Shown here: in pieces, positions 1 to 11,379 of the stretch
Layout of the letters: every line of letters begins with the position of its first letter
Numbering within the stretch: the stretch's first letter is position 1
Source: Hysterangium stoloniferum
Lineage: Eukaryota > Basidiomycota > Agaricomycetes > Hysterangiales > Hysterangiaceae
Length of the DNA: 64,000 nt
Direction of reading: 5' to 3'
NCBI GenBank assembly: GCA_015178975.1
Contig: WHVD01000289.1
Span: 1-64,000, forward strand
Made by a program: the position numbers and the translations under genes
Notes under the pieces: generated by a model
What the model was told of the DNA's origin: nothing
Databases searched by the model: none
The model's input: the letters and a program-made list of their open reading frames with translations, nothing else

Positions 1-353
1 ATGCCCACTGGGTGTTGCCAGTGGCCGATTATCCACTGGGAAATTCGAATCAACTCGCAGTACATCATTAATTCCCTGAATGACAATAATTTAAAACGAG
101 AACTATGGATTGAGGCATGACAATCAGAGCTGCGATGGATGACCATCGGGTGGGAAAGAAGAGGACTGTCATGGCCACCTTTGTGAAGCCCAAAAGGAAC
201 AGTGGAGTGGCCAGTATCAAAGGGGCCGGTAAGAAAGCAGAAAACAGGGACATGTAAGTATTACCAGAATGGTGATTCTCTACGTACCAGACGAACTCCG
301 CCTGCGATCACGCTGCGGGTGGGTCACAATCATGGATCTCCATTGTCGTCGCA
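1..353. other. Unassigned sequence with a hydrophobic reading fragment
   Basis: No gene was recognised. The minus strand holds a 61-codon open stretch (253 down to 68) rich in Leu, Val, Ala and Phe that would form one or two membrane helices. It runs to the window edge side without a recognisable family motif, so it may be a membrane-gene fragment or chance. Confidence 0.25.
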
Positions 354-905
354 TTGAAGAGCCATATCCACGTATCACTAGTGAGCCTGGGGCGAAACAT
401 TCCCCTCAACAAGACAGATAATAACACGGCTAGTGGAAGCAAGGATTACCTGACATGGCATTATGTGTTCAATTTCTTAATACAAATTTTGAATGGACAC
501 GCAGCAATGGAAGATAATGCACGTCCGACCCTTACGTACCTCGATAAAATCGACTCTGAGAAGTCCCGGCCTTACCTTACTCTTTGTCCTGTTCAGGCAT
601 TCCGCCCAATTCATCAGCTAGAGTCGACTCGATTATTCCTTCCCCAGACGCTAGGAGATCCCAATTTGGAAGCGTCTGCGTCAGGATCGGGCTGGTAGGA
701 AAGTGTCATAGGCGGATGTAAGAGGGTGCTAGCAGGTAAATATTATGAACGTACCTTACGATGGGCCCAATGAGCGAAGAAACCACATTCAGCTGGTTGA
801 TGTGATAGGTGAGAAGCGTGCTGTCATCTGGCGGTTGTGGGTGATTTAGTCAGTTATGATTTTTATGGGCTAAATGAAATGTTGTGATGTCGCGACGCAC
901 GGTTG
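354..905 (+). repeat. Repeat R2, copy 1
   Basis: This segment recurs in reverse at 16690-17651, where it is split by about 470 bp of other DNA. Identity is high enough that a 100-codon open stretch is shared almost residue for residue in both copies. The strand opposite to that stretch carries a short reading with a SPSVWGRNN motif, and a related SPDVWRRNN motif lies on the minus strand near 18.5 kb, so R2 probably derives from a host gene whose coding strand is minus here. The product is not recognised. Confidence 0.6.
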
Positions 906-1527
906 TAATGCACCCTCCAATCGCCGTGAGCTCCTCTACAAAAAGCTGACGCACGTGGCAGATCGCTTCCACGATATATACAAGGCCGAACATAGCAAAG
1001 AAGTGACGAAATTCTGATAGATAACGTGCGATGTGTATTATAAATGTTGATGCAACCTCATCAAAATTAGTATTAGTGTGTAGCGGTGACTTGACTAAAA
1101 TGTTGTAAAGTGATGGCTTAATCGCAGTTGACGTATTTCTATCTAATCAATAGACACCGGAACACCATATGAAGGCCGAAGCCAAAGATAGCATAACGCA
1201 AGTAGTGTGACCTTTGCCACCGTATACAAAGTAAAGGCACCGGGAACCAATCATTTAACACCATTGAGGCTCTTCGTTCAATTTGAAGTGGATATGTGGG
1301 TCTACAAAGATGTCGGAATTTCGAGTGTATTCAAAATTGACGCTGAGTTATCCTTACTTCATTAAATCGACAGTCTCTTGGAGTATTCTTTCAAGTCTTG
1401 GTAGCGATAGACGGCTGCGTAGAAACTTGCTCAAGGCAGCATCTTGAGATAACCGACTTATGATTTACCTGTATATTGTCAGCTTGGCCATCAGCGAAGC
1501 TTTCTTTGCACTATGGAAGATTTTCAT
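906..1527. other. No gene recognised
   Basis: Mixed-composition DNA with no long open reading frame, no repeat shared with the rest of the window and no recognisable motif. Confidence 0.4.
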
Positions 1528-1833
1528 TCATCCTTTCCAAACAGAGTCCACAGGAACATCCGGGGCCTTTTCCAACACTTGAAGATGTCCCATGACTCCG
1601 TGAGATAATTCCCCAGTCCTCGACATGACTGCGATACAGGCCGACGTCGGAAATCTGGTTGGTGGATATCTTAACAACAGTGGGTGGGTCACCCACGCGT
1701 CAACCCAAATATCTATATGGTTTACAGACAGTTGTACCCCATCCTTCTTGAAGCTTCTCACTGTCTTGCAAGGTTTGCCTGCAGCTACGACATAAAACTC
1801 ATCCTCGCCCTCGGTGACTTTCGCGAGGGACAT
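1528..1833 (-). CDS. Hypothetical small protein
   Basis: A 101-codon frame starts with ATG at 1833 in a favourable context (CACG before ATG). It encodes a soluble, mixed-charge protein with no membrane helix and no recognised domain. A second frame is open over 1511-1696, and the two could be exons joined by an unseen intron, since GT and AG dinucleotides occur near codon 47. It has no homologous copy elsewhere in the window, unlike most of its surroundings. It may be a genuine single-copy gene, a gene fragment or chance. Confidence 0.3.
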   Translation of the reverse strand: MSLAKVTEGEDEFYVVAAGKPCKTVRSFKKDGVQLSVNHIDIWVDAWVTHPLLLRYPPTRFPTSACIAVMSRTGELSHGVMGHLQVLEKAPDVPVDSVWKG

Positions 1834-2742
1834 CGTGGGTGATATTTATACTCGTTATTGAGGGTCATTAACACTGCCACTTATAGCGTGCATTTATCCG
1901 GCGAGATTCCGTGCTTCCCGTTTAATTGTATCAAAATTTGTAATAAGAAGAAACCCGACTCAATGATAGTCTAGTGAGGGTAATGGCAAGCAATGTGGTT
2001 TCTTCATGCACCCTTGCGACATCAAACGTATCTTCGTAAAATAATCACTACGTTCTACATCAGAACGAGTATGTATGTGATTTCAGTGAGAAAAAAGCTT
2101 GAAGGCGTTTGTGACTACTTGCCGCTTAACTTACGTACGAACAATTGTGCGTCACAATTTTGTATTTAATCAGGTGTCTCATTATCAGACCGTGTCAAGT
2201 TGCATTGAATTATTCACAAATTACATATAGTACATTTTATGTTTCGAGCACGATAAGCTTGATAGTCTGAGAGCAGTCGGCGGCAGAGCAAGTGGCAAGT
2301 AATCGGAACCAAACCCAAAAGAAACCGAACAAAAAATGATGCAATCAGAGAAAGTCAACAAAAAGAATGAAAATATTTGGTTTGGACAAGGGTGAAACGC
2401 GGCTTGGTTCAACTCGTTAACTTCAAGAACATGGCTGGATCTAAAGGTCTGTTTGTTAGTACTTATGTGTCATCTAAACACGATGTCAGAATGCAGTCTC
2501 AAAATGTTTATCATGAACGGAAGCTTACCAGAGTTTCGGGAGGGCTGATAGCCATGTTACACTCTGAGACGGCCACAGAGGGGGAGTGCTGGCGATGGAC
2601 AACCAAACCGTTAGTTGGGACCGCTGCAGATCGGATGAGCTCAGGACGAAAAAATCACTGTACGGGAGCGAGAGGAACTTACAGTTACATCGTTTCAGGG
2701 CCGCCATTCACCGGATATCACGCATCCCAGCTGATACAGTCC
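1834..2742. other. No gene recognised
   Basis: Several short overlapping frames occur on both strands between 2220 and 2790, but none has a motif, a splice pattern or a second copy in the window. I see nothing that supports a gene. Confidence 0.35.
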
Positions 2743-4500
2743 GAGGTAGGCCGCTAACAGAGTTGTCGCGGGAGGGTGGGGTCTAAGCCAAGAAAACCCT
2801 ACGAAATCGGAGTTAGCAACCCGATATTGACTTCCTGCAAAGAAATATATAGGTGTATAGAGGTGTTAGTGTCTAACTTACGCAATATATAGGATAATAA
2901 ACAACTCACTGGGTGATAATTTTGAACATTGTCTGAGGTCCACCTGCCAATCTTGAGTCGGCTCAGTACTATGTCGAATTGGCAGAAGTGGGTGCTGACG
3001 CAGCCGTGCCTCGGTTACGGTACTGAAACATTTGCGTTACACGAGACCAAAACAAATGAGAATGCGGCGTACTTTAGCAGTCAGGAATTGCCAACCAGGC
3101 CTTGAGTGGATGCCCCGGTACCAAGCCGCTGAAAGACCAAGAAAGAGGGAAGATAACGTTAGAAAGGACTACGACGGTTTGAGAGATGGACGTACGTTTA
3201 ATTATCCACCCCGCAGAACCTCCTCAGTGACGTCTCAGGTGCTTTCACAGCAGGTATTCGGCCTAGGAAACTCCAAAAACACAGTACTCACAAACAGACA
3301 CAGCTGAACGATAATGAATGGGTCAACATATCGAGAAAGGTGATAAAACAACGCACCCCGTTCTCAAAGATACGAGCCAGAACCAACCGAGTGACCCCAC
3401 TAGCCCATTAACCAGAGAAATGGATGAAAAGAAAGAAATATAAACATCCAAAGAAAGAAGAAAAAGGAGGAGAACTGGAAAAGAAAGAATTATGTCTGCC
3501 CGCTGCCACTACTCCTCGTCCGCCGCTGCCCCTACTATTCGTCCGCCGTTGCCCCTCTTACCCCTGCTTTTGCTTCTGCCCCTGCTTAATCGGCTTTCTT
3601 CTCTTTCCGCCGTCGGTTACGTTGCGGTGGAGGCGCAGCCCGAGGCAATGGTTCCATCCGAGCAGCTAGAGGTCCGCCAAGTGTCTTTGACGAACGTTGC
3701 AGTGGGTCGTTGGACATGCGGGACTCGTTTTCCAACCTGTCACCACCTCAGATCAGGCGTAAGTGCTGTCGCACCGAGGCATTAGCCACTTGCCTAGATG
3801 GTAACAGGTAAGTATAATCGCCAAGATTAATGACACGAAATCATACTTGTCTAACCGTGTTGGCGGTTCTCCTCTGTTATTAAAGGCCTTGTCTCGCCTC
3901 TCTTTTCTCTTTGTATCGTAATGGGGCTGAGGTGTTAACGATTTATGTTTGAAACGCTTTTTTCTGCTAAGAAATCAATGTTAGTTGGTGTCAGAAATAT
4001 GGCCGACAGGATTCACCTGCAACCCGAAGACGTTCCCGCCCCGGAGGACGGATTGTGTGAGACATGCGAACTATCACCATGTCCTTTATACCGGCGCTGG
4101 TTCTTAGGGTCGCGCATTGATGCAGGCGACCCGTCAGATTCGGCTTCGTCCCGGTCAGGACGCCTGGGATGTCCATCAGTCGGAGAGCTTGTGCTTGGTG
4201 TCACTTTAGGAGCTGCGACCGCTAGGGTGGTCGTCACTTTTGTGTTTAATTTGGTATTAAAATAAGTCACAACTAACGAGGTATTTCTTGATATTTGAAG
4301 TCAGGGAAGTCAGGGAAGTCAGGAGGTGAAGACCTTGGCCTCGGCACAGGATCCGGGCTGCTCAGAAGCTCGTCCGGCAAGCACACCGTGCCAAGAACCG
4401 TCGTGTGAGGGCAGTTCCTGAATTTAATGAGAGTTAAGGACGTATGAGAGAAAAGTGTGGTGCAACGTACTGCGTACTAGATGATGAGCCGCCCCAGATG
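2743..4500 (-). repeat. Repeat R1, copy 1 (reverse orientation), degenerate genic repeat
   Basis: R1 is a repeat of about 1.7 kb found here, at 14598-16203 (+), 26736-28481 (+), 55785-57536 (-), and partly at 63736-64000 (+). It resembles a gene rather than a transposon, with no terminal repeats or transposase seen. Read on the minus strand here, a Ser/Arg-rich exon with the motif DGHPRR ends at a GTG splice donor, followed by a CTAAC branch site and a TTAGCAG acceptor. Other copies share this intron. The next exon has a stop codon before the shared VGKRVPHVQ stretch, so this copy looks dead. The plus-strand frames in the same interval are antisense. Function unknown. Confidence 0.6.
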
Positions 4501-4643
4501 CCCCTAGACGACGTGTCTGCATAAACTTCTATATTTGCACAAAATATCAATTTAGTCAATGACACATTAGAATTAAGGAGTAACTACCTTGTCCGTATCC
4601 ATGATTATTGATCCCTTCACTGACCATCGCGGTGGGGGTAGCG

Positions 4644-7600
4644 CTAGCGTGCGGGGGGTCGAGTTGGCAAGACACAGCATGGTGAGCGAATGGGACAACC
4701 GGGAGCAACGCTGTCACAGGCATATCTGCAATTATCGCGGATTTTGATGAGTTTTTATAGATCCGGGAAAAGGGATGAAGTGTACGAACCAAATGCTGGA
4801 GACAAGTCTGTCTGCGCGCCCGTACTGGCGAACACTTTCTGATCAGTGGCTTCATCGTGTTGGTGGATAAGGGAAGATTCTGTGAAAAGTAGGACAGTTA
4901 AGTAATATATTATGAAAAGTAAAAATAAACCACACGAACCCGGTACCATATACTCCGATCCATCATCACCGGCAGTTTGTGACTTTGGGCGGATGGTGGT
5001 ATTCGCCTTGGGAACGATGTGGGGATGGAACGTGCCAGCATTGGGTCCTGCTCAAATTAAGTCAGTATATGATGACATTAATTACACGCGTCGGACAAAC
5101 CTTGCAAGTGCTGGGAATATGAGCCTGTGAACAGAGATCCATCCAGCATAAGGGGCCCATACTCAGTGTACGAACCAAATGCTGGAGACAAGTCTGTCTG
5201 CGTGCTCGTACTGGCGAACACTTTCTGATCAGTGGCTTCATCGTGTTGGTGGATAAGGGAAGATTCTGTGAAAAGTAGGACAGTTAAGTAATATATTATG
5301 AAAAGTAAAAATAAACCACACGAACCCGGTACCATATACTCCGATCCATCATCACCGGCAGTTTGTGACTTTGGGCGGATGGTGGTATTCGCCTTGGGAA
5401 CGATGTGGGGATGGAACGTGCCAGCATTGGGTCCTGCTCAAATTAAGTCAGTATATGATGACATTAATTACACGCGTCGGACAAACCTTGCAAGTGCTGG
5501 GAATATGAGCCTGTGAACAGAGATCCATCCAGCATAAGGGGCCCATACTCAGTGTACGAACCAAATGCTGGAGACAAGTCTGTCTGCGTGCTCGTACTGG
5601 CGAACACTTTCTGATAAGTGGCTTCATCGTCGTGGTGGAGGAGGGAAGATTCTGTGAATAGTACGACAGTTAAGTAATATATTATGAAAAGTAAAAATAA
5701 ACCACACGAACCCGGTACCATATACTCCGATCCATCATCACCGCAGTTTGTGACTTGGGTATTGGTCTTGGGACTGATGTGGGGATGGAGCGTCTCATCG
5801 TTAGGTCCTGTTTAAATTACGTCAAATAAATATACGATTACATTAATTAAACGATATCGGACAAACCTTGCAAAATGCTCTGCGCAAATGATCCTGTGAA
5901 CAGGGATCCATCCAGCATGAGAGGGCCGTACTCTCCAAGGTCGACCCCCTTCCCTTTGTCTTCCCACGCGATACGTGGGGTATAGTCCGAATCTTCATCG
6001 GAGCCTTTGATGTGACCGTCATCCACATCCACGATTTCATGACCGGCAGTTTGTGACTTGGGGCGGATGGTGGTATTCGCCTTGGGAACGATGTGAGGAT
6101 GGAACGTGCCAGCATTGGGTCCTGCTCAAATTAAGTCAGTATATGATGACATTAATTACACGCGTCGGACAAACCTTGCAAGTGCTGGGAATACGAGCCT
6201 GTGAACAACGACCCATCCAGCATAAGGGGCCCATACTCTGTGGGATCGACCCCCTTCCCTTTGTCTTCCCACGAGATACGTGGGGTATAGTCCGAATCTT
6301 CATCGGAGCCTTTGATGTGACCGTCATCCACATCCACGATTTCATGACCGGCAGTTTGTGACTTGGGGCGGATGGTGGTATTCGCCTTGGGAACGATGTG
6401 GGGATGGAACGTGCCAGCATTGGGTCCTGCTCAAATTAAGTCAGTATATGATGACATTAATTACACGCGTCGGACAAACCTTGCAAGTGCTGGGAATACG
6501 AGCCTGTGAACAACGACCCATCCAGCATAAGGGGCCCATACTCTGTGGGATTGACTCCCTTTCCCTTGTCTTCCCACGAGATACGAGGGGTAGGGTCGGA
6601 ATCGGCGTGGGTGCCCTCGACGTCCCCGTCATGCACAGCAGATGATTTATAGGCCGGGTCGTTGCCCTCGACATTCCTGTCATCCACAGCGGGTGGGTGA
6701 TCATCCGGGATGCCCTCGACATGACCCGCATCCACAGCGGGTGGGTGATCAGCCGGGTCGATGCCCTCGAGATTCCCGTCATCCACCGCCGGTGCGCGAT
6801 CAGCCACGTGCGCGTTTTGAAAACGAGAGTATATGAAATAGACGATGGCGCAGAATAGCGTGAATACCAGAGCGATGTATATCAAGGCAATACACGCATC
6901 GCCGATCACCGCAGCATGTCTATGAAAATCATTGTCAAGTATCTCACTATTGATCGCTGCATATAACACTGACCGTTGCTTGAGCTCACGACAGATCGTC
7001 TCCTCGACGTGTACACGCAGGGCGTGTGGCAGGTGCGCGACGCTGCTAGGTTCGCCTTTGAATGCCTTGCTCATCAACACCGTGGCAAGGCTGCCTTTTG
7101 AGAATGGATGCAATCTAACGGGAACGTAACCGGTAAGTGACAACATCACAGGCAACAAATAATAGCCACCGCCACTCACACATCGTTGTAGCAAACCGAA
7201 TATAAGGAGTGTTTCATGTCACTCACTGGAAGCAAACCAAACAACCTTGCAGCCTGCTCTAGGTTTAACTCGATGTTTGCCAATAGCTTGAATCCTGTGA
7301 CGGCAGCCGCGACGGGCCTGAAACCTTGGTTGAAACGCGGGAGCTGGTAGCCAAGTAATATGGATATATCCGTCAGTATATCCAACACCTTGAACTGCGT
7401 ATCCGAGACGCAGTGGTGAAGGATTACTGATAATATTCTTTGCAAGGCGGTGTTGACATTGGTGCTGTGGCAGTAATATGAGTATGGTGGAATGGGAGAA
7501 AGAAGGGCAGATACACATACAAACACAGGAACATTTCTAGGATTATCACGGCCGTCAGAGTGATTCCGCTCCGGACCACAATAGTTTTGGTGAAGCTGAG

Positions 7601-7831
7601 GGGCTTCATCGTTGGTGTGAAAGTTATGATTTTTGGATTCGGTGGTGGGGTGGTAAGGAACAAGGCTATACCAATGGGCAATATTAGAGCGCCAAAAATA
7701 TCAATTGATAGCATTAGGAACCATGCATCCAAACTTGGAAGATCAAGAAATGCGGGGCAGTTTGTATAGATATTTATCAAGGCAATGAATAGTGATTGCC
7801 AAGTGTCCCGCACAGCCTGACGCGTTTTTCT
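4644..7831 (-). CDS. Family P membrane protein with amplified 3' exons, copy P1
   Basis: Nine exons join in one frame on the minus strand: about 7831-7521, 7464-7180, 7114-6480, 6426-6175, 6121-5867, 5807-5487, 5433-5101, 5047-4786 and 4725-4644, about 900 residues in all. Introns are 52-65 nt with GTATGT, GTGAGT or GTTTGT donors, mostly TACTGAC-like branch sites and AG acceptors. The first exon codes for two hydrophobic helices. The third carries one more helix near FCAIVYFIY and four copies of a 16-17-residue repeat (DHPPAVDDGNVEG). The remaining exons repeat a module ending in YGPLMLDGSLFTGS. Three of them add a further membrane helix. No start codon was found: the first exon seems to begin at a splice acceptor (CTTAAG), so a 5' exon is missing from this model. 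A one-base insertion in a C run shifts the last exon to an early TAG. The function is unknown. This is a gene model inferred from sequence only. Confidence 0.55.
4786..6479 (-). repeat. Tandem array of symmetric exons in family P
   Basis: Units of about 305 bp (6122-6426 and onward) and exactly 386 bp (phase 4781, 5167, 5553) repeat head to tail. Each unit is one exon plus one GTTTGT...TACTGAC...GAGCAG intron of 53 nt (59 nt in one unit). Exon lengths are 252, 255, 321 and 333 nt. All are multiples of three and in phase 1-1, so any number can be spliced in frame. Short units encode an acidic, Asp/Gly-rich linker. Long units replace part of it with a single membrane helix (GLFLLFIIYYLTVLL). 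Both kinds start with GPNAGTFHPHI-like residues and end with SYSQHLQ. Confidence 0.75.
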
Positions 7832-8625
7832 TAAGATAGATCAAGCTATAAAATTCCGTTGATTATGTATTAAAAAAAAAGTATGGGTTGGGTTAATGTC
7901 AATGCACAAACTACAATGGTTCAATAAGCTTGTAATGAAGTACTTGTACGAATCAATGTGTCAGTCAGTGCATCACCTTCTGACATGATAGGTTTGGTGA
8001 TAGTTTGGGTATACATGGGTTAAATCAGGGATCACCCCACTGAGTATGGACAAAGTACAAATCGGTAAACTATTTTTTTTTCCTTTTGACATCAGCGGAA
8101 TGACGATAATTCAGAATTATTTATGGACAAAAATAAGGGTATTTATCTTTATTGTTTTAGATGTAATTAAACCATATAGGCCGATACCCTACACAACTTC
8201 TATTTGGCCATAGACGCAGAAAGACCAGACGGTTGAGAAACGAAGCAACGATGTGTGATCGGGATCGCCTGTTTTAAGCGGTGGAAGGATGCTTCTTGAT
8301 GGCGCTTAATCTGACATGGGTGCCTGTGGGACATGATAAGCTAGTCGCTAATGTTCATGTCGGTCATGGGAGGCCGTGACTCGTGTATAGTATTTGAGCC
8401 GATTTTCGGACGTCTCGGGGATCAAATTCTTTATTTGCCCCTGCTTTTTGAATTGTGGATTTAATACGGAGACATCGACTCTATTTTTAGCTTGGCTTCT
8501 TTCTCCACTACGAGTGGTCACACTGGTCACAATCACACGAGGCTTGGAGCACCCATCAAATGGTGGAGGATCGCCAGGAGGGCTGAAACAGCCGAAATAC
8601 ATGGCTCAAGTGCGGAGGAAACGGG
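6081..8625 (+). repeat. Palindrome 1, left arm
   Basis: This 2545-bp arm is the reverse complement of 8736-11280 (paired coordinates sum to 17361). Long frames in the two arms are identical. In the stretches compared by eye only two substitutions were noticed, at 6096 and at 8326/9035. It contains exons 1-4 and part of exon 5 of gene P1 and about 800 bp of upstream AT-rich DNA. Confidence 0.93.
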
Positions 8626-8735
8626 TTTCTTCAGTCCCGGTACTTACCAATGGAATTGCGTTAGACGAGACCAAAACAAATGAATGCTACGTACTTCAGC
8701 AGTCAGGAATTGCAAGCAAGGCCTTGCGTGGATTC
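7832..8735. other. Upstream DNA of family P and palindrome centre
   Basis: AT-rich DNA with runs of A and T at 7871 and 8073 lies between the first recognised P exon and the palindrome centre. A minus-strand open stretch at 8602-8348 (84 codons, duplicated in the other arm) could be an upstream exon or a neighbouring gene, but no splice path to P was found. Confidence 0.35.
8626..8735. repeat. Palindrome 1 spacer, an R1 fragment
   Basis: The 110-bp loop between the arms matches the part of R1 around GGAATTGCAAGCAAGGCC (compare 27950-28030 and 56230-56340), so a piece of R1 sits exactly at the symmetry centre. Its first 15 bases also match R1 in the opposite orientation. Confidence 0.7.
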
Positions 8736-11280
8736 CCCGTTTCCTCCGCACTTGAGCCATGTATTTCGGCTGTTTCAGCCCTCCTGGCGATCCTCCACCA
8801 TTTGATGGGTGCTCCAAGCCTCGTGTGATTGTGACCAGTGTGACCACTCGTAGTGGAGAAAGAAGCCAAGCTAAAAATAGAGTCGATGTCTCCGTATTAA
8901 ATCCACAATTCAAAAAGCAGGGGCAAATAAAGAATTTGATCCCCGAGACGTCCGAAAATCGGCTCAAATACTATACACGAGTCACGGCCTCCCATGACCG
9001 ACATGAACATTAGCGACTAGCTTATCATGTCCCAAAGGCACCCATGTCAGATTAAGCGCCATCAAGAAGCATCCTTCCACCGCTTAAAACAGGCGATCCC
9101 GATCACACATCGTTGCTTCGTTTCTCAACCGTCTGGTCTTTCTGCGTCTATGGCCAAATAGAAGTTGTGTAGGGTATCGGCCTATATGGTTTAATTACAT
9201 CTAAAACAATAAAGATAAATACCCTTATTTTTGTCCATAAATAATTCTGAATTATCGTCATTCCGCTGATGTCAAAAGGAAAAAAAAATAGTTTACCGAT
9301 TTGTACTTTGTCCATACTCAGTGGGGTGATCCCTGATTTAACCCATGTATACCCAAACTATCACCAAACCTATCATGTCAGAAGGTGATGCACTGACTGA
9401 CACATTGATTCGTACAAGTACTTCATTACAAGCTTATTGAACCATTGTAGTTTGTGCATTGACATTAACCCAACCCATACTTTTTTTTTAATACATAATC
9501 AACGGAATTTTATAGCTTGATCTATCTTAAGAAAAACGCGTCAGGCTGTGCGGGACACTTGGCAATCACTATTCATTGCCTTGATAAATATCTATACAAA
9601 CTGCCCCGCATTTCTTGATCTTCCAAGTTTGGATGCATGGTTCCTAATGCTATCAATTGATATTTTTGGCGCTCTAATATTGCCCATTGGTATAGCCTTG
9701 TTCCTTACCACCCCACCACCGAATCCAAAAATCATAACTTTCACACCAACGATGAAGCCCCTCAGCTTCACCAAAACTATTGTGGTCCGGAGCGGAATCA
9801 CTCTGACGGCCGTGATAATCCTAGAAATGTTCCTGTGTTTGTATGTGTATCTGCCCTTCTTTCTCCCATTCCACCATACTCATATTACTGCCACAGCACC
9901 AATGTCAACACCGCCTTGCAAAGAATATTATCAGTAATCCTTCACCACTGCGTCTCGGATACGCAGTTCAAGGTGTTGGATATACTGACGGATATATCCA
10001 TATTACTTGGCTACCAGCTCCCGCGTTTCAACCAAGGTTTCAGGCCCGTCGCGGCTGCCGTCACAGGATTCAAGCTATTGGCAAACATCGAGTTAAACCT
10101 AGAGCAGGCTGCAAGGTTGTTTGGTTTGCTTCCAGTGAGTGACATGAAACACTCCTTATATTCGGTTTGCTACAACGATGTGTGAGTGGCGGTGGCTATT
10201 ATTTGTTGCCTGTGATGTTGTCACTTACCGGTTACGTTCCCGTTAGATTGCATCCATTCTCAAAAGGCAGCCTTGCCACGGTGTTGATGAGCAAGGCATT
10301 CAAAGGCGAACCTAGCAGCGTCGCGCACCTGCCACACGCCCTGCGTGTACACGTCGAGGAGACGATCTGTCGTGAGCTCAAGCAACGGTCAGTGTTATAT
10401 GCAGCGATCAATAGTGAGATACTTGACAATGATTTTCATAGACATGCTGCGGTGATCGGCGATGCGTGTATTGCCTTGATATACATCGCTCTGGTATTCA
10501 CGCTATTCTGCGCCATCGTCTATTTCATATACTCTCGTTTTCAAAACGCGCACGTGGCTGATCGCGCACCGGCGGTGGATGACGGGAATCTCGAGGGCAT
10601 CGACCCGGCTGATCACCCACCCGCTGTGGATGCGGGTCATGTCGAGGGCATCCCGGATGATCACCCACCCGCTGTGGATGACAGGAATGTCGAGGGCAAC
10701 GACCCGGCCTATAAATCATCTGCTGTGCATGACGGGGACGTCGAGGGCACCCACGCCGATTCCGACCCTACCCCTCGTATCTCGTGGGAAGACAAGGGAA
10801 AGGGAGTCAATCCCACAGAGTATGGGCCCCTTATGCTGGATGGGTCGTTGTTCACAGGCTCGTATTCCCAGCACTTGCAAGGTTTGTCCGACGCGTGTAA
10901 TTAATGTCATCATATACTGACTTAATTTGAGCAGGACCCAATGCTGGCACGTTCCATCCCCACATCGTTCCCAAGGCGAATACCACCATCCGCCCCAAGT
11001 CACAAACTGCCGGTCATGAAATCGTGGATGTGGATGACGGTCACATCAAAGGCTCCGATGAAGATTCGGACTATACCCCACGTATCTCGTGGGAAGACAA
11101 AGGGAAGGGGGTCGATCCCACAGAGTATGGGCCCCTTATGCTGGATGGGTCGTTGTTCACAGGCTCGTATTCCCAGCACTTGCAAGGTTTGTCCGACGCG
11201 TGTAATTAATGTCATCATATACTGACTTAATTTGAGCAGGACCCAATGCTGGCACGTTCCATCCCCACATCGTTCCCAAG
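8736..11280 (-). repeat. Palindrome 1, right arm
   Basis: Reverse complement of 6081-8625. The homology stops abruptly at 11280, inside the fifth exon of family P, where a different part of the same gene begins in the opposite orientation. Confidence 0.93.
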
Positions 11281-11379
11281 AAACCGAATATAAGGAGTGT
11301 TTCATGTCACTCACTGGAAGCAAATCAAACAACCTTGCAGCCTGCTCTAGGTTTAACTCGATGTTTGCCAATAGCTTGA
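9532..11379 (+). CDS. Family P membrane protein, truncated copy P2
   Basis: Mirror image of P1 within the right arm: exons 9532-9840, 9897-10181, 10247-10881, 10935-11186 and 11240-11379. The first four are the same as in P1. The fifth runs for only 41 nt before the palindrome ends at 11280, then continues in frame into unrelated-orientation DNA and stops at TGA 11377-11379. P2 would therefore keep the N-terminal helices, the 16-17-residue repeats and one short module, but lack the helix-bearing modules. No ATG was found for the first exon. The 65-nt intron at 10182-10246 has a classical GTGAGT donor and TTAG acceptor. Confidence 0.5.

Noticed and set aside
1841-1850. TATA box for the 1528-1833 frame
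   Set aside because: The TATAAATATC lies only 8 bp before the ATG, too close to serve as its core promoter.
3945-4265. 106-codon plus-strand frame in R1 copy 1
   Set aside because: It is antisense to the exon with conserved splice signals, and other R1 copies do not keep it open.
6441-6782. 113-codon Met/Arg-rich frame in the exon array
   Set aside because: It is an alternative frame of the family P exons, runs through the intron and has low-complexity composition.
10167-10260. An OTU-protease-like motif (SGDGSCLLPAM at 26049, decayed SGGGYYLLPVM at 10185)
   Set aside because: The stretch starts with GTGAGT, has a TTTACTGAT branch-like site and ends with TTAG after 65 nt. Removing it joins both flanks in frame, so it is better read as an intron than as a catalytic Cys motif.
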